Source of the DNA: DASRHY01 sp046765875
GTDB taxonomy: Bacteria; Actinomycetota; Actinomycetes; Propionibacteriales; Kribbellaceae
Assembly: GCA_046765875.1 (NCBI GenBank)
Contig: JBKPSJ010000224.1
Span: 1-41,954 of the forward strand
DNA length: 41,954 nucleotides
Direction: 5' to 3'
Shown: positions 31,664-38,642 of the stretch, piece after piece
Layout: the number at the start of each line of letters is the position of its first letter
How positions within the stretch are numbered: position 1 is the first letter of the stretch
The notes under the pieces: generated by a model
Seen by the model: the letters and a program-made list of their open reading frames with translations, nothing else
Database searches by the model: none
Told to the model about the DNA's origin: nothing
Translations under genes and position numbers: made by a program

Positions 31664-31940
31664 ATGGTCAAGATCCTTGTGGGCTTCGGTATCGGCGGTC
31701 TCGCCGTCTGGCTGGTGCCGCGGCTTCTCGGTGCAGCGCGGCGGTGCCGTCGATCTCCGTTCTTCTCGGCGCCGCGTTGATCGTCGACTCGCGACGACGC
31801 TGGCGGTGTATCTCGTGGTGACCCAACGGCTCGGGCTGGGGCGCACCGTCGCAGTGCTCGCCGTCGGCTACAACCTGCTGCTCGTGACGGTGAAGTTCGT
31901 GCTCGCGCCGCTTCTACGAGGTCAACCAGACCCGACCTGA
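31664..31940 (+). pseudogene. Broken small membrane-protein ORF, read in three frames
   Basis: From the ATG at 31664 a membrane-like start (MVKILVGFGIGGLAVWLVPR) runs in one frame to a stop at 31778-31780. Between about 31738 and 31785 hydrophobic sequence continues in a second frame (AVPSISVLLGAALIVD). From about 31788 to 31940 it continues in a third (LATTLAVYLVVTQRLGLG, then VAVLAVGYNLLLVTVKFVLA). Joined, these would give one protein of about 90 residues with three membrane segments, so two small indels are the simplest explanation. I do not recognise the family. A separate real ORF at 31677-31940 (87 residues) is possible but its first third is not protein-like. Confidence 0.45.
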
Positions 31941-31954
31941 CCCAGGCGATACCG

Positions 31955-32059
31955 ATGAGCACCGGTGCCGGCGCCGTGCTGACCGTCGCACTTGTCCTGC
32001 TCCTGTACATCGGGGTCTGCACGGCGATCTTCCTGGTGCTGCGGCCCAGGGCAGCATGA
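31955..32059 (+). CDS. Possible 34-residue single-pass membrane peptide
   Basis: ATG at 31955 opens a frame of 34 codons, MSTGAGAVLTVALVLLLYIG followed by VCTAIFLVLRPRAA: one hydrophobic helix with a basic end, a plausible small membrane peptide. Its stop overlaps the ATG of the UbiA-family frame (ATGA), the coupling seen in real operons. It sits in a locus with several frame breaks, so it may instead be a relic of a larger protein. No family recognised. Confidence 0.4.
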   Translation: MSTGAGAVLTVALVLLLYIGVCTAIFLVLRPRAA

Positions 32060-32929
32060 ACATCCACAGCATTACCGCGACCCGATACCTCGGGACGGGT
32101 CTGTCCGAGTTGCGGCTGAACTACGTCTGGGCTGGACTCGTCCTCGCCGGTTGCTACGTGACGGCGACCTGCTTCAACGATGTGGCCGACCACGCGGTGG
32201 ACAGGATCAACCACCCGAACGACAACGGCCGGCCGCTGGTCAGCGGTGACGCGTCGCCGCGCCAGTTGCTGGTGCTCGGTTGCGTGAGTGCTGTGCTCGG
32301 GGTGTTGGTCGCCGTATCGCTCGGATGGCCAGGCGTGATACTGGCCGTGGTGTCGCTGCTGGTCGGTCACGGGTACTCGTTGCGCCCGGCAAGGATCTCG
32401 TACCGGGCCTGGTACCTGGCCGCACCGGTGCTGTCCGTGGGGTACGTCGTCGTTCCGTTCCTGCTCGGCGTGTTCGCCTCGGGGCAGACGGGTGACGTGG
32501 CACGACGTCGGCCTCTGCGCCGGGATGTACCTGCTGTTCGTCGCCCGGATCAACCTCAAGGACTTCCGCGACCGGGACGGTGACGCGGCGTATGGCAAGC
32601 CCACCTTGCTGCTCCGGTACGGCAAGACTGCGACGTGCGTGGTGAGCGCCGTCGCCCTGCTCGCCGCCGACGTGGTGCTGCTGCCGGTGCTGCGCCAGCA
32701 CTGGTTCGTTGGTCTCGCCTTCCAGGTGTACGTCGCCGCCGCGGCCGCGATGCTCGTCGCACGGTGGCGTGCTCACGACCGCCGCGACGAGCAGATCGCG
32801 ATCGGGATCGGCGCCGGGATGGGCAACGGCCTACTGATCGTCACCGGCGGCCTCACCGCAGCGTTCGCCCTGAGCTTCGCCAGCCTCGTCACCCGTCCCG
32901 GCGAGGTCGTCATCGGCTACAAGGGCTGA
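32056..32929 (+). pseudogene. UbiA-family prenyltransferase interrupted by a frameshift
   Basis: The frame from ATG 32056 carries the first UbiA aspartate motif, CFNDVADHAVDRINHPND (NDxxDxxxD, near residue 41), and hydrophobic helices up to FLLGVFASGQT. It then runs into nonsense. From 32492 another frame continues the protein (VTWHDVGLCAGMYLL) with the second aspartate motif INLKDFRDRDGDAAYGKP, then more helices to a stop at 32929. Removing one G of the GGG at 32490-32492 joins the halves as GQT-VTWHDVG, giving about 290 residues, the normal family length. UbiA enzymes attach prenyl chains to aromatic acceptors in the membrane. Either a recent pseudogene or a sequencing error; the broken ORF just upstream favours decay. 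Confidence 0.8.
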
Positions 32930-32945
32930 TCGAGGCGAGATGTGA

Positions 32946-32977
32946 GCCAGATCGCTGCGGTATCCGCCGGATCTGGC
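32946..32977 (+). terminator. Hairpin after the UbiA-family locus
   Basis: GCCAGATC (32946-32953) pairs with GATCTGGC (32970-32977), with an inner GCGG/CCGC stem (32957-32960 with 32964-32967). It starts 17 bases after the stop at 32929 and lies ahead of the FMN riboswitch, suiting a terminator that insulates the riboflavin operon. Confidence 0.5.
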
Positions 32978-33004
32978 ACACTGGCCAGACCGAGTGAACC
33001 CACT

Positions 33005-33151
33005 CGCGTGCTCCGGGGTCGGTGAAATTCCGAGCCGGCGGTGACAGTCCGCGACCCGGTCGGCCGACGTACGAAACTGTGCGGAGGCCGGACGGTTGAC
33101 CTGGTGGAACTCCAGGACCGACGGTGAAAGTCCGGATGGGAGGCGCACGCG
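33005..33151 (+). ncRNA. FMN riboswitch (RFN element)
   Basis: The conserved RFN pattern is complete: closing stem CGCGTGC/GCACGCG (33005-33011 with 33145-33151), GGTCGGTGAAATTCCGAGCC then GGCGGTGACAGTCCGCGACC on the 5' side. On the 3' side come a variable arm, CTGGTGGAACTCCAGGACC and CGACGGTGAAAGTCCGGATG with GGGAGG before the closing stem. Binding of FMN represses riboflavin genes. It lies about 100 bases before ribD and should control the five-gene rib operon. Confidence 0.96.
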
Positions 33152-33165
33152 ATCGGCGGGTGCGG

Positions 33166-33245
33166 TCCGGGCGGTCGACGCCCGGGCCTGTCCGCCGGTT
33201 GTCACGACCCCGCGAGTACGACCGCGGACCGTGACATCGAGGGGA
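33166..33245 (+). promoter_or_regulatory. Expression platform between FMN riboswitch and ribD
   Basis: Hairpin CCGGGCG/CGCCCGG (33167-33173 with 33179-33185) has no U-tract. A second dyad, TGTCACG/CGTGACA (33200-33206 with 33230-33236), ends just before the GAGGGG ribosome binding site (33239-33244); CCCC at 33208-33211 could pair with its GGGG. This favours control of translation start over classical attenuation, but the folding choice is inference. Confidence 0.42.
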
Positions 33246-33247
33246 CA

Positions 33248-34300
33248 GTGGCACAGATCATCGCCTCACCGGTGGACGTCGCCTGGATGCGGCGGGCCGT
33301 CGACCTGGCCGCGCGCGGCATCGGCACCACCCATCCCAACCCGGTGGTCGGCTGCGTCGTGACCGACCGGCTCGGCAGCCCCGTCGGCGAGGGGTTCCAC
33401 GCGTACGCCGGCGGGCGGCACGCCGAGGTCGAGGCGCTCGCCATGGCCGGCACCCGAGCCGGCGGCGGTACGGCGTACGTGACGCTCGAGCCCTGCAACC
33501 ACACCGGCCGCACCGGCCCGTGCAGCCAGGCCCTGATCGAGGCCGGGATCGCCCGGGTCCTGTACGCCGTGCCGGACCCGAATCCGCAGGCGACCGGCGG
33601 AGCGGCGGCGCTGCGCGCGGCGGGGGTGCTGACCGAGGAGGGGCTGCTCCGCGACGAGGCCGAACGGGTCAACGCGGCCTGGCTGCACGCGGTACGGACC
33701 GGCCGGCCATACGTGACCTGGAAGTTCGCCGGCACGCTCGACGGCCGCAGCGCCGCGCCGGACGGGACCAGCCGGTGGATCACCGGCACCGAGGCGCGCG
33801 CCGACGTACACCGGCTGCGGGCCGAGTGCGACGCGATCGCCGTCGGCACCCAGACCATCCTCACCGACGACCCGGCGCTGACGATCCGGGACGGGGCCGG
33901 CAACCGTACCGGCAGGCAACCGCTTCGTGTGGTCGTCGGGCACCGGCCGGTGCCGGCGGGCGCACAGGTGCGCGCCGGCGACGGCACAAGCTGGATCCAG
34001 GTACCCACGCACGACCCGGCCGAGGTGTTGCGGGCGCTGCACCTGCGCGAGATCCGGCACCTGTGGCTGGAGGGCGGGCCGACGCTGGCGGCAGCGTTCG
34101 TCCGGGCCGGCCTGGTCGACCGGGTCATCGCATACGTCGCCCCCGCGCTACTCGGCGCCGGCCGGTCCGCGATCGGCGACCTGGGAGCGGAATCCATCGG
34201 GGACCTGCGCCGGTTCCACCTGACAGACGTCGCGCGCCTGGGCGACGACGTGAGGCTGACGCTCCATCCGACTGAAGAACCGCCGAAGGGACATATGTGA
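33248..34300 (+). CDS. ribD: Bifunctional riboflavin deaminase-reductase
   Basis: A 350-residue two-domain enzyme for the second and third steps from GTP. The N-terminal zinc deaminase domain shows HPNPVVGCVV near residue 28, GGRHAEVEAL near 56 and EPCNHTGRTGPC near 80 with the zinc ligands. The C-terminal NADPH reductase domain runs from ~150 (YVTWKFAGTLDGRSAAPDG, DVHRLRAECDAIAVG, LWLEGGPTLAAAF). Start is GTG at 33248, with GAGGGG only three bases upstream; the riboswitch platform may mask it. It shares one base with ribE. Confidence 0.96.
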   Translation: MAQIIASPVDVAWMRRAVDLAARGIGTTHPNPVVGCVVTDRLGSPVGEGFHAYAGGRHAEVEALAMAGTRAGGGTAYVTLEPCNHTGRTGPCSQALIEAGIARVLYAVPDPNPQATGGAAALRAAGVLTEEGLLRDEAERVNAAWLHAVRTGRPYVTWKFAGTLDGRSAAPDGTSRWITGTEARADVHRLRAECDAIAVGTQTILTDDPALTIRDGAGNRTGRQPLRVVVGHRPVPAGAQVRAGDGTSWIQVPTHDPAEVLRALHLREIRHLWLEGGPTLAAAFVRAGLVDRVIAYVAPALLGAGRSAIGDLGAESIGDLRRFHLTDVARLGDDVRLTLHPTEEPPKGHM

Positions 34301-34911
34301 TGTTCACCGGAATCGTGGAGGAACTCGGCACCGTCGAGGCCCTCGAGATGCTGGACGGTCACGCCGCCCGGCTGCGCATCAACGGCCCGGCCGTCACCAA
34401 GGACGCCCGGCACGGCGACTCGATCGCCGTCAACGGCTGCTGCCTGACCGTGGTCGCGGTCGAGGGCACCGCGTTCATCGCGGACGTGATGGCCGAGACC
34501 CTGAAGCGGACCAGTCTCGGTGCCCTCGGCAACGGTTCGCGGGTCAACCTGGAACGCGCGGTCACCGCGGACGCACGGCTCGGCGGCCACATCGTCCAGG
34601 GCCATGTCGACGGCACCGGCCGGATCGCCGGGCGGCAGTCCGAGGAGCACTGGGACGTGGTCACCATCCAGACCATGCCGCAGATCCTCAGGTACGTCGC
34701 GGAGAAGGGCTCGATCGCGGTCGACGGCGTCTCGCTCACCGTCGTCGGCGTGGACGACGCGACGTCGACGTTCACGGTCTCGCTGATCCCGACTACGCTC
34801 GAGCTCACCGTGCTCGGCCGCAACCAGGTCGGCGACACCGTCAACCTCGAGGTCGACGTGATCGCCAAGTACGTCGAACGCCTGCTCGCGAGGGACGGCG
34901 ACGGCCGATGA
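34300..34911 (+). CDS. ribE: Riboflavin synthase alpha subunit
   Basis: A 203-residue enzyme that dismutates two 6,7-dimethyl-8-ribityllumazine molecules to riboflavin. The two lumazine-binding repeats are visible: MFTGIVEELGTVEAL with GDSIAVNGCCLTVV, and GGHIVQGHVDGTGRI with GSIAVDGVSLTVVGV. I start at ATG 34300 (MFTGIVEE) with AAGGGA at 34285-34290; a GTG one codon earlier is also possible. It shares its first base with the ribD stop and overlaps the transporter gene by four bases. Confidence 0.97.
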   Translation: MFTGIVEELGTVEALEMLDGHAARLRINGPAVTKDARHGDSIAVNGCCLTVVAVEGTAFIADVMAETLKRTSLGALGNGSRVNLERAVTADARLGGHIVQGHVDGTGRIAGRQSEEHWDVVTIQTMPQILRYVAEKGSIAVDGVSLTVVGVDDATSTFTVSLIPTTLELTVLGRNQVGDTVNLEVDVIAKYVERLLARDGDGR

Positions 34912-35591
34912 GCGCACTGAACTGGCTGCTGCACGAACAGGTCACCATCGCCGGCTCGCCGGTGCTGGTACGCGAGATCGTCGGTAACGGGTTCGGCCTG
35001 GCCAGCGCGCTGTTCGGGATGCGCCGGCTGGTGGCTGCCTGGCCGGTCGGGATCGTCGGCAACGTGCTGCTGTTCACCGTGTTCCTCGGCGGAGTCTTCG
35101 ACAGCCCGCAGGACAAGGACTTGTGGGGTCAGGCCGGCCGGCAGGTGTTCTTCGCCGTGGTGAGCCTGTACGGGTGGTGGCGCTGGTACCACAACCGCAA
35201 GGGCTCCGCCGACGCCCACGGCGTCGAGCCCCGCTGGGCCTCCAACCGCGAGCGGCTCGAACTGCTGGCGCTGGCCGCGGTGCTGTACGCGGTGTTCTAC
35301 CCGCTGCTGAAGGCACTCGGTTCGTGGGGTCCGCAGTGGGACGCGTGGATCCTGACCGGGTCGATCCTGGCGACGTACGGGATGGCGCGGGGCTGGGTCG
35401 AGTTCTGGCTGATCTGGATCGCGGTCGACGCCGTCGGCGTACCGCTGCTGCTGGACGCGAAGTTCTACCCGAGCGCGACGATGTACATCGTGTACGGCGT
35501 GTTCTGCCTGGCCGGGTTCGGCGCCTGGCTGCGAATCGAGCGGGCCGAGCATCAGGCTCAGCCGGAACGTGTGACCGAGGCGGTGGGCTGA
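34908..35591 (+). CDS. ribM: PnuC-family transporter, probably riboflavin uptake (RibM)
   Basis: A 227-residue membrane protein with about seven helices and the PnuC-family aromatic motif SLYGWWRWYHNRKG near residue 85. PnuC proteins move nicotinamide riboside, but members under FMN riboswitches in Actinobacteria (RibM in Corynebacterium and Streptomyces davawensis) transport riboflavin. The order riboflavin synthase-transporter-ribBA-ribH here is the same as the described ribBMAH cluster, so riboflavin is the likely substrate. ATG at 34908 overlaps ribE by four bases; ribBA starts two bases after its end. Confidence 0.9.
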   Translation: MSALNWLLHEQVTIAGSPVLVREIVGNGFGLASALFGMRRLVAAWPVGIVGNVLLFTVFLGGVFDSPQDKDLWGQAGRQVFFAVVSLYGWWRWYHNRKGSADAHGVEPRWASNRERLELLALAAVLYAVFYPLLKALGSWGPQWDAWILTGSILATYGMARGWVEFWLIWIAVDAVGVPLLLDAKFYPSATMYIVYGVFCLAGFGAWLRIERAEHQAQPERVTEAVG

Positions 35592-35592
35592 T

Positions 35593-36813
35593 ATGGATCT
35601 CAGGCTGGACCCGATCGAGGACGCGATCCAGGAGATCCGCGCCGGCAGGGCGGTGATCGTCGTCGACGACGAGGACCGCGAGAACGAGGGCGACCTGATC
35701 TTCGCCGCGTCCAGGGCGACACCGGAGCTGGTCGCGTTCATGATCCGGTACACGTCCGGCGTGATCTGCGTACCGATGGAGGGCGTCGAGCTTGACCGGC
35801 TGGCGATCCCGCTGATGACGCCGCACAACCGCGAGCGGATGCGGACCGCGTACACGATCTCGGTCGACGCCCGCGACCACATCACCACCGGGATCTCCGC
35901 GGCGGACCGGGCCCGCACCATCCGGGTGCTGGTCGACTCCGCCTCCGAGCCGTACGACCTGGTCCAGCCGGGCCACGTCTTCCCGCTGCGCTATCGCGAC
36001 GGCGGTGTCCTGGTCCGGCCCGGGCACACCGAGGCATCGGTCGACCTGGCCCGGCTCGCCGGGCTGACCCCAGCCGGCGCGATCTGTGAACTTGTCAACG
36101 ACGACGGCACGATGAAGCGCGGTCAGCAGTTGCGCGACTTCGCCGACGAGCACGGGCTGGTGCTGGTCTCGATCGCGGACCTGATCGCGTACCGGCGCCG
36201 GACCGAGAGCCAGATCGAGCGGGTCGCGACCACGGTGCTGCCGACCGCGCACGGCGACTTCGCCGCGTACGGCTACCGCAACACCGTCGACGGGTCCGAG
36301 CAGCTCGCCCTGGTCCGCGGCACCATCGACGGCGACGAGCCGACACTGGTCCGGCTGCACTCGGAGTGCCTCACCGGCGACGTGTTCGGCTCGCAGCGCT
36401 GCGACTGCGGACCGCAGCTCGACGAGGCGCTGCGGCAGGTGGCCGCACAGGGCGGCGTGGTGGTGTACCTGCGCGGGCACGAGGGCCGCGGGATCGGGTT
36501 GCTGCACAAGCTGCGCGCGTATCAGTTGCAGGACAACGGCCGCGACACCGTCGACGCGAATCTCGACCTGGGCCTGCCGGCCGACGCGCGCGACTACGGC
36601 ACCGGCGCGCAGATCCTGGCCGACCTCGGCGTCAAGGCGATCCGGCTGCTGACCAACAACCCGGCCAAGCTGGCCGGCGTGCAGGGCTACGGGATCGATG
36701 TGGTCGAGCGGGTCGGGCTGGCGATCAGCCCGACCGTGCACAACGAGTACTACCTGCGGACGAAGCGTGAGCGGATGGGGCATCACCTGCCCGGCGAGAA
36801 CGGAGAACTCTGA
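35593..36813 (+). CDS. ribBA: Bifunctional DHBP synthase / GTP cyclohydrolase II
   Basis: A 406-residue enzyme supplying both riboflavin precursors. The N-terminal half (about 1-205) makes 3,4-dihydroxy-2-butanone 4-phosphate from ribulose-5-phosphate, with VDDEDRENEGDLIFAA near residue 22 and RPGHTEASVDLARLAG. The C-terminal half opens the GTP ring, with the zinc site RLHSECLTGDVFGSQRCDCG and GHEGRGIGLLHKLRAYQLQD. Both active sites look complete. Start is ATG at 35593. The stop shares a base with the ribH ATG. Confidence 0.97.
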   Translation: MDLRLDPIEDAIQEIRAGRAVIVVDDEDRENEGDLIFAASRATPELVAFMIRYTSGVICVPMEGVELDRLAIPLMTPHNRERMRTAYTISVDARDHITTGISAADRARTIRVLVDSASEPYDLVQPGHVFPLRYRDGGVLVRPGHTEASVDLARLAGLTPAGAICELVNDDGTMKRGQQLRDFADEHGLVLVSIADLIAYRRRTESQIERVATTVLPTAHGDFAAYGYRNTVDGSEQLALVRGTIDGDEPTLVRLHSECLTGDVFGSQRCDCGPQLDEALRQVAAQGGVVVYLRGHEGRGIGLLHKLRAYQLQDNGRDTVDANLDLGLPADARDYGTGAQILADLGVKAIRLLTNNPAKLAGVQGYGIDVVERVGLAISPTVHNEYYLRTKRERMGHHLPGENGEL

Positions 36814-37286
36814 TGGCGGGACGCGGGGCACCGGAGGCCGAACCGGTGCGCGGCGAGGGCCTGCGGGTGGCGATCGTCGCCGCGCAGTGGCACGACGAGG
36901 TGATGGACGGGCTGATCGGCGGTGCCCGGCGGGCGCTGGCCGACTCGGGCGTCACCGATTCGGTGCTGGTGCGGGTGCCGGGCTCGTTCGAGCTGCCGGT
37001 GGCCGCTCTGCACGCCGCCAAGGCCGGGTACGACGCAGTTGTAGCCCTGGGAGTCGTGATCCGCGGCGACACTCCGCACTTCGAGTACGTCTGCCAGGCG
37101 GCGACGAACGGGCTGACCCAGGCCGGCGTGACGACCGGGGTGCCGATCGGGTTCGGCGTGCTGACCTGCGACAACGACCCGCAGGCGCTGGACCGGTGCG
37201 GACTGCCGGACTCGCGCGAGGACAAGGGCTACGAGGCGACCCAGGCCGCGCTCAGCACCGTCCTCGCCGTGCGAACCCTCGTCTAG
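36813..37286 (+). CDS. ribH: 6,7-dimethyl-8-ribityllumazine synthase
   Basis: A 157-residue subunit that condenses the RibD and RibBA products and usually assembles into capsids of 60 subunits. Motifs: VAIVAAQWHDEVMDGLIGGA near residue 19, RVPGSFELPVAA, the catalytic segment VIRGDTPHFEYVC with its histidine, and GVLTCDNDPQAL. ATG at 36813 overlaps ribBA by one base. It ends the rib operon. Its stop TAG lies in the palindrome CTAG, which also supplies the stop of the convergent acetyltransferase gene. Confidence 0.96.
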   Translation: MAGRGAPEAEPVRGEGLRVAIVAAQWHDEVMDGLIGGARRALADSGVTDSVLVRVPGSFELPVAALHAAKAGYDAVVALGVVIRGDTPHFEYVCQAATNGLTQAGVTTGVPIGFGVLTCDNDPQALDRCGLPDSREDKGYEATQAALSTVLAVRTLV

Positions 37287-38491
37287 AACACCTCGATGCT
37301 GGCGGGCGCGACCGGCCAGCCGAACGCGGCCGACGCCGTGGCCAGCGCGCCCGGGGTCAGCTCGCGGACCTCGCCGGTGACGGCGAACTCGGCCAGCGAC
37401 CGGCCGCCAAGGTACGCCGCGCCCAGCGCGGTCACCGACAGCGCCAGGTCCGGTGCGGCGTCGGTGCGCTCGCAGGCGGCCTTCTCGCCGTCGCCGGTGA
37501 GCCGGATCCGGCCGGCGTTGTCGGGCAGCAGGTCGTCGGTCACCTCGAGCACGAGGTCGACGTTCGTCGCGTACCGGCGCTGCTCGAGCGCCCGCACCAC
37601 GTCGGTGATCCGGACCCACAGCGACTCGCAGATCCTGCGCTCCAGGGCCTCGGTATTGCCCACCAGTTGCATGACCGGCTCGTCGGTCGCCGCGTAGCTG
37701 AAGCTCAGCTTGGCGGACAGATCCATCGTGAGCAGGTGGTTCCACAGCGCCTGGTACGCGGTGAGGTTGGTGGCGACGAGCTCCTCGAGGGAGACCTCGT
37801 TGGCGATACCGCCGGGCCCGGAGCCGAACTTGCCGCGCCACATCGCGTACCCGTCGATCGTGCCGGACTCGTCCTCGTGCACCAGGATCTCGCGGGCGGA
37901 CCGGCCGTGCCGCCACTCGGGCAGGTCCTGCAGCCGTAGCTCCCACCAGGTCTCGTCGCGACCGGACACGCCGGGCCGGTACCGCTGCAGGTGCTCCAGC
38001 ACCGGAGCGAGTACCTTGCCGGCGCCCTCGGCCGGCAGCCTGCGCACACGCCCGGACGACTCGGCCCGCTGCGGCATGATCCGCGGCAGGTCGATCTCGT
38101 AGCTGACGAACCATGCGGCCGCGCCGTAGCCGAACCGGCCGTATATGCCGGGCTCGCTGGCCCACAGCACCGAGAGTGCCTCCGGTGCTGAGCGCAACTG
38201 CTCGGCCATCATCGACCGGAGGATGCCGCGGCGGCGATGGGTCGCGCTGACCCCCACGCCGGTCACGTGCGCGGCCGGCACGATCGCCCCGGGCACCGAC
38301 AGGTCGCGGGTCAGCACCCGGGTGGTACCGACCACCTCGTCTCCGTCGGTGACCACCAGCGCCCGGTCAGGCTCGAACGCCGCACGGTACTTCTCGTCCG
38401 GCGGGAACTCGAACATCAGCGCCGCACCGAAGGTGCGCATCATCGCGTCGTAGTCGTCGGGCCTGGCCACACGTACCGGGAAGTCGCTCAC
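37283..38491 (-). CDS. Eis-like GNAT N-acetyltransferase with SCP2-type C-terminal domain
   Basis: A 402-residue protein with the three-part layout of Eis. The first GNAT domain carries the acetyl-CoA loop VTGVGVSATHRRRGILRSMM near residue 85, and SEPGIYGRFGYGAA follows. The second GNAT-like domain spans about 150-290. A sterol-carrier-like domain ends the protein (DLVLEVTDDLLPDN, LGAAYLGGRSLAEFAVTGEV, terminal GWPVAPASIEVF). The free C-terminal carboxylate acts as base in Eis enzymes, and the normal ...F end is kept. Eis acetylates aminoglycosides and lysines of proteins; this homologue's substrate is unknown. GTG at 38491 on the minus strand has GAGG eight bases upstream. The gene overlaps ribH by four bases. 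Confidence 0.92.
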   Translation of the reverse strand: MSDFPVRVARPDDYDAMMRTFGAALMFEFPPDEKYRAAFEPDRALVVTDGDEVVGTTRVLTRDLSVPGAIVPAAHVTGVGVSATHRRRGILRSMMAEQLRSAPEALSVLWASEPGIYGRFGYGAAAWFVSYEIDLPRIMPQRAESSGRVRRLPAEGAGKVLAPVLEHLQRYRPGVSGRDETWWELRLQDLPEWRHGRSAREILVHEDESGTIDGYAMWRGKFGSGPGGIANEVSLEELVATNLTAYQALWNHLLTMDLSAKLSFSYAATDEPVMQLVGNTEALERRICESLWVRITDVVRALEQRRYATNVDLVLEVTDDLLPDNAGRIRLTGDGEKAACERTDAAPDLALSVTALGAAYLGGRSLAEFAVTGEVRELTPGALATASAAFGWPVAPASIEVF

Positions 38492-38548
38492 GTCGGAATC
38501 CTCACATGCCCCGCCGACAGCCTCCACGGGGTTTCCAGATGGCTCGAT

Positions 38549-38560
38549 ATTGCTTGCAAT
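38549..38560. promoter_or_regulatory. Short dyad in the acetyltransferase/peptidase divergent region
   Basis: ATTGC-TT-GCAAT in the 151 bases between the two divergent starts, an AT-richer patch than its surroundings. It could be an operator for either gene; no regulator is identified. Confidence 0.25.
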
Positions 38561-38642
38561 GGGCTCTCCATGAGCGGTTGCGAATGGGTCCGGGGGGTCG
38601 GATGATGCGAAAGTCCCGCCCCCTCGCCCTGTGAGGCATGAC

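Noticed and set aside
30019..32625. 868-codon minus-strand open frame across rpe, the NagD-like gene and the UbiA locus
   Set aside because: Spans well-defined plus-strand genes and has no recognisable domain, ribosome binding site or promoter.
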